Assembly: GCA_021787365.1 (NCBI GenBank)
Contig: JAJYMB010000107.1
Coordinates: 1-56,577 of the forward strand
Direction of reading: 5' to 3'
Length of the DNA: 56,577 bases
DNA from: Actinomycetes bacterium
GTDB lineage: Bacteria > Actinomycetota > Acidimicrobiia > Acidimicrobiales > Palsa-688
A model generated the notes under the pieces. That model was not told where the DNA came from, made no database searches, and saw nothing but the letters and a program-made list of their open reading frames with translations. Position 1 is the first letter of the stretch; each line of letters begins with the position of its first letter. Of this stretch, positions 1 through 8,239 are shown piece after piece. Made by a program: the position numbers and the translations under genes.

Positions 1-73
1 TGAAACCCTCGACGACGTGCACGTACTCATAGAGGCGGCCGCCTTGGCGGACCTTCTGCAGGCGCACGAACAT
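1..73 (-). CDS. IS1634-like transposase, N-terminal fragment (runs off the window)
   Basis: The minus strand starts with ATG at 73 and reads MFVRLQKVRQGGRLYEYVHV and a few more residues before the window edge. An opening of the form MFVR followed by a basic stretch and then Y-x-x-V-E-G is typical of IS1634-family (IS4 superfamily) DDE transposases. Only 24 residues are visible, so neither the catalytic core nor intactness can be judged. It lies next to another transposase remnant, consistent with an insertion hot spot at this end. The family call rests on a short match. Confidence 0.5.
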   Translation of the reverse strand, partial: MFVRLQKVRQGGRLYEYVHVVEGF

Positions 74-356
74 TTCCCCAACAGCATAGCGCCCAGAACT
101 ACATGATTGCAAGTAGGTTGCCGGTCGCAGGCCATGTTCTTTCCCCAACAAGTCCGGTCGGTCACGGCCGGAGCTCTTGGACGGACAGGGCTCTTCATCA
201 GCAAGGACGCGCCAGCTTGGGCCAAACCCCGTCGGCCGGGGAAGCCTTCAGCTAAGGGACAGTGCGGAATACGGGGCTAGCCGCCAAGGCAACTGGCTTG
301 ACGACTTGGACCGCTTCTGCGAAGAGCCCCTTGCCGAGTCTTCGATCTAATCGGTC
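74..356. other. Intergenic DNA between two transposase remnants
   Basis: I see no gene here. The stretch separates the divergently oriented IS1634-like fragment from the IS1182-like pseudogene. Terminal inverted repeats of either element may lie here, but I could not pair any by eye. Confidence 0.4.
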
Positions 357-1484
357 TTGCACCGCGTGCGCGACAAGCTCTTCCCGGACCAGTTCTTCTC
401 CGACGAGGGGCGCCGCAGCGTGCCCCCTTTTGTGGTGGCCGTCGTGATGGTGCTCCAGCGCCTCGCCGGCCTGTCTGGCCGGGAGGCCGTCGAGCACTAC
501 GCCTTCGACGCCCGCTGGCGCTACGCGGCAGGCGTCGGCGGCTACGACTGCGGGGCTTCGGGAGCTTCGCCCACACCGTGCTGGTCGACATGCGCGCCAG
601 GCTGGAGGCCTCCGAGCGTCCCCGGCGCATCTTCGAGGTGACCGTCGAGGCAGCCAAGCAGGCACGGCTCGTCGGGCCGAAGCGTGTCCTCGGTCCCACG
701 CCCCTCTACGACGCCGTCGCCACCATGGACACCCTCACCCTCGTCCGCTCGGCCGTGCGGGGGTTGCTGAAAGTCGCCGGCCCAGAGCTCGAGGCCGAGC
801 TGCGGGCTGTCATCGAAAGCGGTGACGACTACGCGAGCTCGGCCAAGCCACGGGTCGACTGGGACGACGAAGAGGCCCGGAAGAGCCTCATCGACAGCCG
901 CGCCAAGGACGCCTACTCCTGTTCGGCCCTATTGGAGGGCCGTGAGCTGATGTCCGAAGTAAGAGAAGCGGCGGAGCTGTTGGCCTACCTCGACAAGGCC
1001 GGCATCGACCCCCGGGTGAAAGTGCAGCCGCCCGTAGCACCTGGAGGGCTCTTCCCCAAGGACCGCTCCAGTATCGACTTGGCAGCCGGCGCGCTCACGT
1101 GCCCGGCCGGCAGTACCGTCGCCATCTCCTTCGCCAAGGCCGGCGACGGCACCGCCTGCTTTGGCGACGCGTGCAGCAACTGCCTGCTGCGCCAGTCCTG
1201 CAAGACGGCCGCAGCTGGGCGGACGGTCTCCATTTCCCCCCACGAGGAGCTCCTCCGAGCCCAGCGGGAGCGCTTTGCCGGCCCGAGCTTCGCCACCGAC
1301 TACCGGGCGACCCGTCCCAAGGTCGAGCGCATCCTCGCCCACCTCGTGCTCCGCCGCCACGGTGGGCGCCAGGCGCAAGGTCGGCGCCGACTTCAACCTC
1401 CTGGCGGTGTCGAGGAGCCTCGCCCGCCTCGCCGTGCGCGGGCTCTGCTCGACGCCTGACGGTCGGGTGGCAGCGGGCGCCTGA
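357..1484 (+). pseudogene. IS1182-type transposase, two frameshifts
   Basis: Three pieces in two alternating frames together give one IS1182-like DDE transposase. The first piece (about 357-553) carries the family's N-terminal pattern with LFPDQFF, VVAVVMVLQRLAGLSGREAV and a DARWRYA stretch. A shift near 550-557 moves the frame, and the second piece (about 554-1360) continues with RLEASERPRRIFE, a DAVATMDT motif (probable first catalytic Asp region) and the Cys-rich segment CFGDACSNCLLRQSCKT near 1159-1206. A second shift near 1360 returns to the first frame, where the usual C-terminus GADFNLLAVSRSLARLAVRG is read. The original start is not clear. The element cannot make a full-length protein unless both shifts are sequencing errors or recoding sites; decay is more likely. 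Confidence 0.8.
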
Positions 1485-1822
1485 AGGGGCAAACATAGGG
1501 CCTCGGCACACCGCAGCGGGACGCCAGACCACCCCCCAGCTACCAAACACCCCCCTCGCCGGGGGGTGTTTGGTGCCGGAAAGGCAAAAAACCCCGGTGC
1601 TGCAGAGCAAAGGGCCTCAGAGGGGGCGGTCTTACTTACAAGGGTGGCATTTCACACCGGCCTCCCAGGGCGCCAAGCGGGCGGCAGCCGTCGATGTCGC
1701 CGGCCTTCCGCCGGCAGCGGCCGTGCTACGGGCACCGACCCATAGGCTGCGTAGGCGCCACAAGCATCCTTTGGCACCGGAGGCTTAACGAACAGTCGAC
1801 CCGCATCGGGGCGGCTGTGGGT
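1485..1822. other. Non-coding stretch after the transposase remnant
   Basis: No convincing gene is seen. It holds a perfect 14-bp inverted repeat (1542-1574), described separately, and GC-rich sequence with only spurious open frames. Confidence 0.4.
1542..1574. terminator. Perfect 14-bp inverted repeat, likely terminator
   Basis: ACCAAACACCCCCC (1542-1555) is followed by a 5-nt loop and its exact complement (1561-1574). An A-rich tract (1588-1593) lies 13 bp downstream on the plus strand. It sits about 60 bp past the transposase remnant and could terminate that gene or be a structural end of the element. There is no T-run directly after the stem, so terminator function is inferred. Confidence 0.5.
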
Positions 1823-1999
1823 TCAGGGCTTAAGTGTCAGCTGCCAGCGATGGTTTTCGACGGGGACCAGGTTCTGACCGACTGCGAGGACAAGGTCGTA
1901 GTGCACCTGGGTGCGGTCAGCCACCTCGAACTGGAGCAAGTCGTCACCGGAGGTGAGCCGGTGTCCCCACTTGCGCCAAACGACCGCGAGACCAGGCAC
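1823..1999 (-). CDS. Small hypothetical protein (58 aa)
   Basis: A GTG at 1999 is preceded by a strong Shine-Dalgarno (AAAGGAGG, about 5 nt upstream) and opens a 58-residue frame ending at 1823. The protein is soluble-looking, begins MPGLAVVWRKWGHRL, and has a hydrophobic/acidic middle (FEVADRTQVHYDLVLAVGQN). I do not recognise a family. It is downstream of pilD on the same strand, with about 160 bp between them. The long open frame that continues upstream across the pilD end lacks a good start, so I take the SD-preceded GTG. It may be a real small gene or a chance frame. Confidence 0.4.
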   Translation of the reverse strand: MPGLAVVWRKWGHRLTSGDDLLQFEVADRTQVHYDLVLAVGQNLVPVENHRWQLTLKP

Positions 2000-2162
2000 G
2001 GCTGCCTCCTTTGTTGATTGGGCTGGGCACAAGCCAGCATGACAGGAGACACCGTCGAGGTTGCCAGGAGCTCGCAAAAGTACCCGCGGCCGCAGTCGTC
2101 GGCCGGTGACCCAAAGAACCAGCCAGAATAGGAACGCACCCAGTAAGAGCGCCGGCAGGGCC

Positions 2163-2957
2163 TCAGTGAGTAAGCCCGAGGTACCAGTTGACGACCGGCC
2201 CGCCGGCGAGCACCGCCAGCAACGCCCCCGCCGCCAAAAAAGTCCCAAAAGGCACCGGGGTCCGCCGGCCCGCCTTCCCCACCGCTATCAACCCCACGCC
2301 GACCAGCGACCCAAGCACGCTCGCCACCAAGAACCCCAAGAAGGCGTACGCCGCCCCCAGCCACCCCAGCCCGAAACCGATCAAAAGCGCCAGCCGGACG
2401 TCCCCGAAACCGAGGGCGTGCGGCGCCAGGTAATTGATCGCGAAAAAGAGCGCCCACGGGACGACGGCGCAAATGGCGGCCACGCCGAGGCGGTCCCAGT
2501 GGTCGCCGGCAGCGCTCCCGGCCACGAACACCGCCCCCACCGCCACCAACGCCACGTACACGACCCGGCGGGGCAGCACCATGTGGTCGAGGTCGATGAA
2601 CCCCAAGATAATCAGGCTGGCTGCGAGCAGCGCCTCGCCGGCCCCGGTCCACGACACCCCAAAACGCCAGCCGATGCCGGCGAACACGGCCCCGACGAGC
2701 GCCTCGATGGCCGGGTAGCGGACCGAGATCGGGGCCTTGCAGTCACGGCAACGCCCACCGAGCAGCACCCAAGAGACGACGGGGACATTGTCGTAAGGAC
2801 GCACCCGGGCCCCGCACTTGGGGCACGCCGAGGGTGGGGTCACCACCGAACGTCCGTCCGGCACGCGGTAGATCGCCACATTGGCGAACGACCCGACCAG
2901 CAAGCCGAGCACGCCGAACACGGCCGCACCAACAGCCCCCGGCCCAAGACCGTTCAT
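2163..2957 (-). CDS. pilD: Prepilin peptidase (type IV leader peptidase/methylase)
   Basis: Inner-membrane aspartyl protease of family A24 that removes the leader of type IV prepilins and, in the bifunctional class, N-methylates the new N-terminus. At 264 residues it is a full bifunctional-type enzyme. An N-terminal membrane segment is followed by a cytoplasmic loop with two CxxC pairs (C45/C48, C70/C73) that bind zinc. The catalytic aspartates are in FIDLDHMVLP (D122/D124) and GFGD (D186). Several further membrane helices are evident. It is the only prepilin peptidase in the window and would serve the pilins and minor pilins of both T4P loci. It lies 118 bp downstream of aroB on the same strand. 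Confidence 0.95.
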   Translation of the reverse strand: MNGLGPGAVGAAVFGVLGLLVGSFANVAIYRVPDGRSVVTPPSACPKCGARVRPYDNVPVVSWVLLGGRCRDCKAPISVRYPAIEALVGAVFAGIGWRFGVSWTGAGEALLAASLIILGFIDLDHMVLPRRVVYVALVAVGAVFVAGSAAGDHWDRLGVAAICAVVPWALFFAINYLAPHALGFGDVRLALLIGFGLGWLGAAYAFLGFLVASVLGSLVGVGLIAVGKAGRRTPVPFGTFLAAGALLAVLAGGPVVNWYLGLTH

Positions 2958-3010
2958 GATCCGGCCGTCCCAGTAGCTCCCATTTCACTTATTGATCGGC
3001 GCAAGCGGCC

Positions 3011-3028
3011 CCCGGGGTTAGCCCCGGG
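3011..3028 (-). terminator. GC hairpin between aroB and pilD
   Basis: CCCGGGG (3011-3017), a TTAG loop and CCCCGGG (3022-3028) form a perfect 7-bp stem in the aroB-pilD gap. There is no U-tract, so it may be only a weak terminator or an mRNA-stabilising hairpin. Confidence 0.4.
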
Positions 3029-3075
3029 ACGGCCGTCAACACCGTAAACGTGGTGCTCAGTGTAGCGAGCGGCCG

Positions 3076-4101
3076 CTATTGCAGCTCGGACAACGCAGCC
3101 ATCACATCATCCACCGGCACCGAGCGCACCACCTCCAGGCCCCTGGGCCCGTCCAGCACAAAGGTGAGCCCGCCTCCGGTCGCCTTCTTGTCCCTGCCCA
3201 TCACGTCCACGAGCTCGCCCACGTTTACGCCGGCGGGAAGGCGCGACGCCAGCCCGTAGGAGGACACCACGGCCTGGTGCTCGCCGACGCGCTCGTCCCC
3301 CACCCGCCCGAGCCGCCGGGCCAGGTGGGCGGCGAAGATGAGGCCCACGGCGACAGCCTCGCCGTGGCGGAGGTCGTAGTGGCCAACCGTCTCCAGCGCG
3401 TGGGCCAGGGTGTGGCCGTAGTTGAGGAGCACCCGGCCACCCTTTCCGCCCGCGAGGTCGGACAACTCGTGCGGGTCGGCAGAGACAAAGCGGGCCTTGC
3501 ACTCCACGCAGCGGGCCACGGCCTCCTCCAGGGGCAGCTCCGCCAGGTCGGCGACCCCCAAGAAGGCGTACTTGGCCATCTCCCCGAGGCCGCTTTTGTA
3601 CTCACGAGGCGGCAGCGTGGAAAGGACCTCAGTGTCGCAGATAACGCCGGCGGGCTGCCAGAAGGCGCCCACCAGGTTTTTCCCTTCGGGCAAGTTGACG
3701 CCTGTCTTCCCGCCTATCGCGGCATCCACCTGGCCCAGGAGGGTCGTGGCCACGTGGACGACGGCTACCCCCCGGTGGTAAACGGCGGCGGCGAATCCAG
3801 CCACGTCGGTCACCACTCCCCCGCCTACGCCCACCACGACATCGGCCCGGGTCAAGCGGAACTCGGCGAACCCTCGGCAAAGCTGCTCCACTGTCGATAG
3901 CGACTTCGCCTCTTCGCCCTCACCGATCATGAAAACCCGTTGCTCCCTGCCGGTGTCGACCTCGACGCCCACGCCGGCTTGGGTCACCACCGCGGACTTC
4001 TTGGAGCCCCGCGGCAAGAGCGAGGCCAGCTCGTGCCGGGCACCCGGCCCGACGAGCACCGGATAGGAACGTTCGCCGAGCTCCAAAGAAATCCGCTTCA
4101 T
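3076..4101 (-). CDS. aroB: 3-dehydroquinate synthase
   Basis: Second step of the shikimate pathway: converts DAHP to 3-dehydroquinate using NAD and a divalent metal. It is 341 residues, normal for bacterial AroB. The NAD-binding glycine motif is GVGGGVVTDVAGF (about 91-103). Metal ligands match E174 (in GLGEMAKYAF), H230 (LNYGHTLAHALE) and H246 (LRHGEAVAVG). Lysines in IGGKTGVNLPEGKN (about 129-142) line the substrate site. ATG at 4101 follows aroK by 13 bp, so the two are co-transcribed and make successive-pathway enzymes together with aroC and aroE elsewhere in the window. Confidence 0.97.
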   Translation of the reverse strand: MKRISLELGERSYPVLVGPGARHELASLLPRGSKKSAVVTQAGVGVEVDTGREQRVFMIGEGEEAKSLSTVEQLCRGFAEFRLTRADVVVGVGGGVVTDVAGFAAAVYHRGVAVVHVATTLLGQVDAAIGGKTGVNLPEGKNLVGAFWQPAGVICDTEVLSTLPPREYKSGLGEMAKYAFLGVADLAELPLEEAVARCVECKARFVSADPHELSDLAGGKGGRVLLNYGHTLAHALETVGHYDLRHGEAVAVGLIFAAHLARRLGRVGDERVGEHQAVVSSYGLASRLPAGVNVGELVDVMGRDKKATGGGLTFVLDGPRGLEVVRSVPVDDVMAALSELQ

Positions 4102-4114
4102 GGTCGCCCAGACG

Positions 4115-4666
4115 TTAGCTCAGCTGAGCGGCGGCCGCGAGTTTGGCAGCGACTATGTCAGCCACTTCTTCGGGTGAAAGGGTGTCCACATCGACAATGA
4201 GGTCCGCCACTTCTTCATAGAACGGGCGCCGCTCGGCGACGAGCTTGTCCATGGTCTCTAAGAGCTCGCCGTCCTCACGACCGAGCACCGGGCGCCCGTC
4301 TGCGCTGCCAACCCGCGCCGCGAGCGTCGCCGGCCGCGCCCGCAACCAGACGACCATGCCCAGCCTGCGCAGGGCTCTGCGGTTGCGTTCCCGCAACACA
4401 GCGCCGCCTCCCACGCTCACGACGGTCGGCGCGGGGAGGAGCACGAGCGACTCGATAGCGCTCGATTCGGCGTCCCGGAAAGCCCGTTCCCCGCGCGCGG
4501 CGAACAACGCCGGCACCGACATCCCAGCCTCCTCCTCGACCATGTGGTCGGTGTCCAACGCCCGGCAACCCAACCTGGCTGCGAGCACGCCGGCGACGGA
4601 GGTCTTGCCGGCGCCCATCATGCCAATGAGCACGACGCTACGAGCAACAGTGCCGGCGGGGGCCAA
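4115..4666 (-). CDS. aroK: Shikimate kinase
   Basis: Phosphorylates shikimate with ATP, fifth step of the shikimate pathway. The 183-residue protein has the Walker A loop GMMGAGKT at 15-22, shikimate-binding acidic residues in ALDTD (D38/D40), the GGGAV loop (86-90) and the lid arginine in GRPVLGR (about 124-130), all family hallmarks. The start is uncertain: the longest frame begins with TTG at 4666, 5 bp after the preceding stop, without a clear Shine-Dalgarno. Translational coupling with the upstream coiled-coil gene is likely. Confidence 0.95.
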   Translation of the reverse strand: MAPAGTVARSVVLIGMMGAGKTSVAGVLAARLGCRALDTDHMVEEEAGMSVPALFAARGERAFRDAESSAIESLVLLPAPTVVSVGGGAVLRERNRRALRRLGMVVWLRARPATLAARVGSADGRPVLGREDGELLETMDKLVAERRPFYEEVADLIVDVDTLSPEEVADIVAAKLAAAAQLS

Positions 4667-4671
4667 AACGC

Positions 4672-5451
4672 TCAGGAGCCAAACTGGCGTTTGATGTCCC
4701 GCACCTCGGCCTCTAGCTGGTCGAGGCGCGCGTTGATGCTCGCAAAGCCGTTGGTCGTGTCCTCCCGCAAGCTGTCCATCTCCCCCCGAAGGCCCCCAAC
4801 TTCACCATGAAGGCCCGCAACTTCACCGCGGAGGTCGACGACTTCACGGCGGATGTCGACAACTTCACCGCGGAGGTCGACAATCTCGGCGCGAAGTTCG
4901 GAGAACCCTTCACGCACCAAATCCATAAGCTCGCGCAGCACCGTCGTCATGCGCTCGACGAACTCGCCGGTCAGCGCCATCAGTTGCGAAAGGTCCCGTC
5001 GCTGCTCGGCCACGGCATCTATCAGCGCGCCCACCTGTGAGCTGAGCAGCTCTATGTGCTGGCCCTGCTGGGCGACGGCATCTATCAGACCGCCCACTTG
5101 GGAGCTGAGCACATCTATGTGCTGGCCCTGCTGGGCGACGGTAGCGGTGAGCGCCTCGATCTGGCGGGTGTTCTCGGCGACCGCAGCAGTGAGGGCCTCG
5201 ATCTGGTGCGTGTGCTGGGTAACGGTCGCGGTGAGGGCCTCTATCTGGTGGGTGTTCTCGGCAACCGCAGCGGTGAGCGACTCGATCTGGCTGCCCTGAC
5301 GCTCCACGGCCGCGGTCAGACGCTCGACCCGCTCGGGCAGGGCAAGCAGCTCCCCGGTCAAGACCTCCCGCCGTACCTGCTCGCGGAAGGCCGGGTCTCT
5401 GCGCAGCGTCTCCAGGAACCGGCTCCGCTCGGCCTCGTCCATGGTTGTCAT
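4672..5451 (-). CDS. Repetitive coiled-coil protein (259 aa)
   Basis: No enzyme domain is visible. After about 45 residues of charged N-terminus (MTTMDEAERSRFLETLRRDP) the protein is almost entirely heptad-like: four 14-residue units of the type TAAVAENTHQIEAL (about 46-102), then two 21-residue units containing QQGQHIELLSSQVGALIDAVA, then EVVDLRGEV-type heptads to the C-terminus. Such proteins usually form long trimeric or dimeric stalks or scaffolds; related bacterial ORFs are sometimes paired with nuclease-like domains, which are absent here. No signal peptide or membrane segment is seen, so it is probably cytoplasmic. The start has a strong Shine-Dalgarno (GGGGAGGTAGC-ATG). It sits directly upstream of aroK. 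Function unknown. Confidence 0.75.
   Translation of the reverse strand: MTTMDEAERSRFLETLRRDPAFREQVRREVLTGELLALPERVERLTAAVERQGSQIESLTAAVAENTHQIEALTATVTQHTHQIEALTAAVAENTRQIEALTATVAQQGQHIDVLSSQVGGLIDAVAQQGQHIELLSSQVGALIDAVAEQRRDLSQLMALTGEFVERMTTVLRELMDLVREGFSELRAEIVDLRGEVVDIRREVVDLRGEVAGLHGEVGGLRGEMDSLREDTTNGFASINARLDQLEAEVRDIKRQFGS
5013..5311. repeat. Tandem repeats inside the coiled-coil gene (63-bp and 42-bp periods)
   Basis: Two near-identical 63-bp units start at 5013 and 5076, with a partial third. They are followed by four imperfect 42-bp units at 5144, 5186, 5228 and 5270. Both periods are multiples of 21 bp (7 codons), so copy-number change keeps the reading frame and the coiled-coil register. 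Confidence 0.85.
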
Positions 5452-5688
5452 GCTACCTCCCCTCCGGGGCTGGCCAGCCCCGTTATGCCTGGTAAGGAGG
5501 GCGCTCGCCGGCGCTCCCGAGGCGCCAGCCGTGCCGGCGAACGCCGGCCGGGGCGCTGACCCGACGGTACAACTGCCCTGAGACGACGTTCGTTCGCCCG
5601 CCGGCCCGCCCGGCCAGGAGGTGCCGCGAGCGTAGACAACCCCTGCGGAGGACCCCGGTCGCGGTCATGGCGTCTTCTCCCCGGCCGC

Positions 5689-6117
5689 TCAGCCAGACCG
5701 CGGCTCCTCGGCCTGGCGGGCCGCGCCTGGGAGCCGAGCCAGCTTGCGCGCCACCAAGTCACGCACGTCACAACTGACCAAGTCGAAGCCGACCTGCCGG
5801 GCCGCGATGGCATAGGCAGCGTCGCACACCGAGATGCCCTGCTCTCCCGCCAGCACGATGGCGCTCGCCACCAACGCGCTGTCGGCCCGCACGAGGCCCC
5901 CGTCACCCGCCACCGCGCTCACCCTCTCGCGCAGGCGGTGCGCTGTTGCCTCGTCGCGCCACGCCCTGACGGCCACGTTGGACACCTCGTAGTAGGCGAG
6001 GTCGAGGCTGGCGATCGTACCCTTCGCCTTTAGAAGCCGCACCGCGTCCTCGTGGTTCACGTCGTCGGCGTCCTCGCTCGCCAAAAAGACGCTCGCGTCC
6101 ACGAACCACGACGCCAC
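5689..6117 (-). CDS. vapC: PIN-domain toxin, VapC-type ribonuclease
   Basis: Predicted Mg-dependent endoribonuclease toxin. The 142-residue protein has the PIN-domain acidic residues in the expected order: D7 (WFVDASVFL), E44 (YYEVSNVAV), D99 (SVCDAAYAIA) and D117 (LVSCDVRDL). It starts 2 bp after the stop of the RHH antitoxin gene, the usual antitoxin-first operon. It belongs to the VapBC type II class; VapC enzymes commonly cleave tRNA or rRNA, but the target here is unknown. The pair is inserted between aroC and the aroK/aroB genes. Confidence 0.85.
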   Translation of the reverse strand: MASWFVDASVFLASEDADDVNHEDAVRLLKAKGTIASLDLAYYEVSNVAVRAWRDEATAHRLRERVSAVAGDGGLVRADSALVASAIVLAGEQGISVCDAAYAIAARQVGFDLVSCDVRDLVARKLARLPGAARQAEEPRSG

Positions 6118-6119
6118 AA

Positions 6120-6350
6120 CTAGGGCCGGTGCGCCTTCACCAACTCCGCCACGCCACCGCCGCGACGCTTTGCCGGCCCACGCAGCCGGTCGATCTCAGC
6201 CATGCGGCGGGCTCGTGCGGCGCTCTTCTTGCTCAGGGCCTCGTCCGCCAGTTCCCGAAGCAGCCCGCTCCGGGTGGTGCCGCGACGCCGAGCCTCGGCA
6301 TCGACAGCCCGGAGGAGGTCATCGGGGAACGAGACCATGACCTTGGCCAC
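6120..6350 (-). CDS. vapB: Ribbon-helix-helix antitoxin of the VapBC pair
   Basis: The 76-residue protein starts with a classic RHH/CopG pattern: the beta strand AKVMVSFPDDLLRAVD, then EARRRGTTRSGLLRELADEAL, followed by a basic C-terminal tail that would wrap the toxin. It would neutralise the PIN toxin and autorepress the operon. The GTG at 6350 has no Shine-Dalgarno but a TATACT hexamer ends 6 nt upstream, pointing to a leaderless transcript. An in-frame ATG four codons later is an alternative. Confidence 0.8.
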   Translation of the reverse strand: MAKVMVSFPDDLLRAVDAEARRRGTTRSGLLRELADEALSKKSAARARRMAEIDRLRGPAKRRGGGVAELVKAHRP

Positions 6351-6355
6351 CCAGG

Positions 6356-6370
6356 CAGTATACCCAGTAT
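6356..6370 (-). promoter_or_regulatory. vapBC promoter and probable operator
   Basis: On the minus strand TATACT (6362-6357) lies 6 nt before the vapB GTG, where a -10 element of a leaderless transcript should be. Two direct CAGTAT copies (6356-6361 and 6365-6370, plus-strand reading) overlap it, a good candidate for RHH antitoxin binding and autorepression. No clear -35 was seen. Confidence 0.55.
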
Positions 6371-6413
6371 TGCCTCTCTCCTCGCCCCCGCCCGGTGCAA
6401 AGAGGTGAGCGCC

Positions 6414-7580
6414 TTATCCCTGCAGGCTCGCCACGTAGCCGTCCCTGTTGCGGACGACCTCGGCCACCGAGTCCCCGCCGAACTTCCTGAGCGCCTCCGA
6501 AGCGAGCACCCACGCCGTCATGGTCTCGGCCACCACCCCCATCGCCGGTACGGCCGTGTGGTCCGTGCGCTCCTTGAACGACACGGACTCCTCTTTCGTC
6601 ACCACGTCCACCGTCTTGAGCACGGGCCGGTTGAGGGTCGAAAGGGGCTTCATGTAGCAACGCGCCACGACCGCCTCGCCGTTTGTAATCCCGCCTTCGG
6701 TCCCGCCGGCGTGGTTCGACTCGCGGCGGTACGAACCGCTCGTCGGGTCCCAGGCGATCGGGTCGTGCGCGACCGAACCCCTGAGGCCGGCGACCTCGAC
6801 CCCCTCCCCGATCTCGACGGCCTTCACGGCGTGGATGCTCATGAGCGCCTGAGCCAGGAGGCCGTCGATCTTGCGGTCCCAGTGGACGTGGCTGCCGAGG
6901 CCGACCGGGACCCCGTAAGCGATCACCTCGGCCGTCCCACCCAGAGAATCCCCGTCTTTCGCTGCCGCCTTTATCGCCTCTACCATCTGCGTTTCCGCCT
7001 CGGGGTCGAAACACCGAACCGGGGAAAGATCTACCGCTTCGAGGTCGCCCGGACCCGGCCGGCGCCCGGCCTTGGCCACCACCGGCCCGAGCTGCACCAC
7101 ATGGCTCACGACCGCGATGCCCAGTTCTTTCAACAAAAGCTTGCATAATGCTCCTGCCGCCACCCGCGCTGCCGTCTCCCGGGCGCTCGCCCGCTCCAAG
7201 ATGTCGCGCGCTTCAGGCAGGCCGTACTTCTGCATGCCGGCCAAGTCGGCATGCCCCGGCCTCGGCTGGGTCAACGGTTTTGCCGTCTGGCCCGGCGCCG
7301 GCGACATCTCCTCGGTCCACTTGGGCCATTCGGAATTGCCTATTTCGATCGCCACCGGCGAACCGAGCGTCCGGCCGTGCCTGATGCCCCCGAGGAGAGT
7401 CAGTTCGTCGGCTTCGAAGCGCATCCTCGGGCCGCGGCCGTAACCGAGGCGCCGGCGCGCCAGCTCCTCTGAGATGTCCTCGGCCTTCACTTGCAGGCCG
7501 GCGGGCAAGCCCTCCACGACCACGACCAAGCCTTTGCCGTGCGACTCGCCGGCGGTCAGGAAGCGCAACACGGGAGCCAT
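6414..7580 (-). CDS. aroC: Chorismate synthase
   Basis: Last step of the shikimate pathway: EPSP to chorismate, needing reduced FMN. The family signatures are present: FLTAGESHGKGL near the N-terminus (about 7-18), the RPGHADLAG region, RASARETAARVAAG (about 130-143), and MGVVAE near the C-terminus. I choose the ATG at 7580 (388 aa) because homologues begin a few residues before the FxTAGESHG motif; a longer frame to 7640 adds 20 atypical residues. It is separated from the upstream divergent Uma2 gene by about 75 bp. Confidence 0.96.
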   Translation of the reverse strand: MAPVLRFLTAGESHGKGLVVVVEGLPAGLQVKAEDISEELARRRLGYGRGPRMRFEADELTLLGGIRHGRTLGSPVAIEIGNSEWPKWTEEMSPAPGQTAKPLTQPRPGHADLAGMQKYGLPEARDILERASARETAARVAAGALCKLLLKELGIAVVSHVVQLGPVVAKAGRRPGPGDLEAVDLSPVRCFDPEAETQMVEAIKAAAKDGDSLGGTAEVIAYGVPVGLGSHVHWDRKIDGLLAQALMSIHAVKAVEIGEGVEVAGLRGSVAHDPIAWDPTSGSYRRESNHAGGTEGGITNGEAVVARCYMKPLSTLNRPVLKTVDVVTKEESVSFKERTDHTAVPAMGVVAETMTAWVLASEALRKFGGDSVAEVVRNRDGYVASLQG

Positions 7581-7642
7581 CGTAGCCGTCCCACCCAGGC
7601 TCGCCTCCTGGCCCACGGCGCCCCCTCGCCATGACGGCACGG

Positions 7643-7648
7643 TAGCAT
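7643..7648 (+). promoter_or_regulatory. -10 element for a leaderless Uma2 transcript
   Basis: TAGCAT fits the actinobacterial TAnnnT -10 pattern and ends 6 nt before the GTG at 7655; no Shine-Dalgarno precedes the start. The same arrangement precedes the second Uma2 gene. Confidence 0.5.
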
Positions 7649-7654
7649 CTAGTC

Positions 7655-8239
7655 GTGACAGCGCCGACTGCGACCGGCCCCCTCACCAACGAGCGCTGGA
7701 CTTGGACCGTCGAAGCCTACGACAAGGCCGCCGAGATCGGCCTGTTCGGCCCCGACCCCAAGGTCGAGCTGCTCGAAGGGGAGGTTTACACCATCGCACC
7801 CATGTTGCCCGGCCACTCGACTGCCGTAGACATGCTCCGTGATCTCCTACGCCAGCACCTCAAGCCAGCGCTGTGGGCTGTCGGCTCGCAGACCCCGGTG
7901 CGCGTAGGCGGCCGCAGCGAGCCCGAGCCCGACCTCTGGGTCGCCAGGGGCGACCGGAAGACCTACCTCCATCGGCATCCCAACCAGGAGGACCTGGTGC
8001 TCGTGGTGGAGGTGGCCGACACGTCCCTCACCCGAGACCGCGAGCAGAAGATCCCGGCCTACGCCGCGGCCGGCATCCCCTACGCTTGGCTCGTCTCCCT
8101 ACCAGACAAGACGATCACGGCTTACAGCGGCCCGCTACCTACGGAGCGGCGCTACGAGCACGCTTCCGTCTTCCGCCCCGGCGAGACGGTCAACCATCCG
8201 CCCACAGGCTTTACGGTAGATCTCGCCCAGCTCATCTGA
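7655..8239 (+). CDS. Uma2 family protein (DUF820), copy 1
   Basis: A 194-residue protein of the Uma2/DUF820 family, which has a PD-(D/E)XK nuclease fold; the cellular role of the family is not settled. The nuclease-like residues are present: E41 in VELLEGEV, D93 in EPEPDLWVA, E119 in LVVEVADTS and K132 in REQKIPAYA, followed by the typical AGIPYAWLVSLPDKTI strand. It starts divergently from aroC. It is the closest relative of the decayed copy at 9730-10091, and a diverged paralogue follows at 9005. Confidence 0.88.
   Translation: MTAPTATGPLTNERWTWTVEAYDKAAEIGLFGPDPKVELLEGEVYTIAPMLPGHSTAVDMLRDLLRQHLKPALWAVGSQTPVRVGGRSEPEPDLWVARGDRKTYLHRHPNQEDLVLVVEVADTSLTRDREQKIPAYAAAGIPYAWLVSLPDKTITAYSGPLPTERRYEHASVFRPGETVNHPPTGFTVDLAQLI

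Noticed and set aside
2061..3047. Long plus-strand frame
   Set aside because: Antisense to pilD; Pro/Arg/His-rich composition and no motif, typical of a shadow of a GC-rich gene.
5013..5311. CRISPR-like direct repeats
   Set aside because: The repeats are contiguous, in frame and encode heptads of a coiled-coil protein, with no unique spacers and no cas genes nearby.
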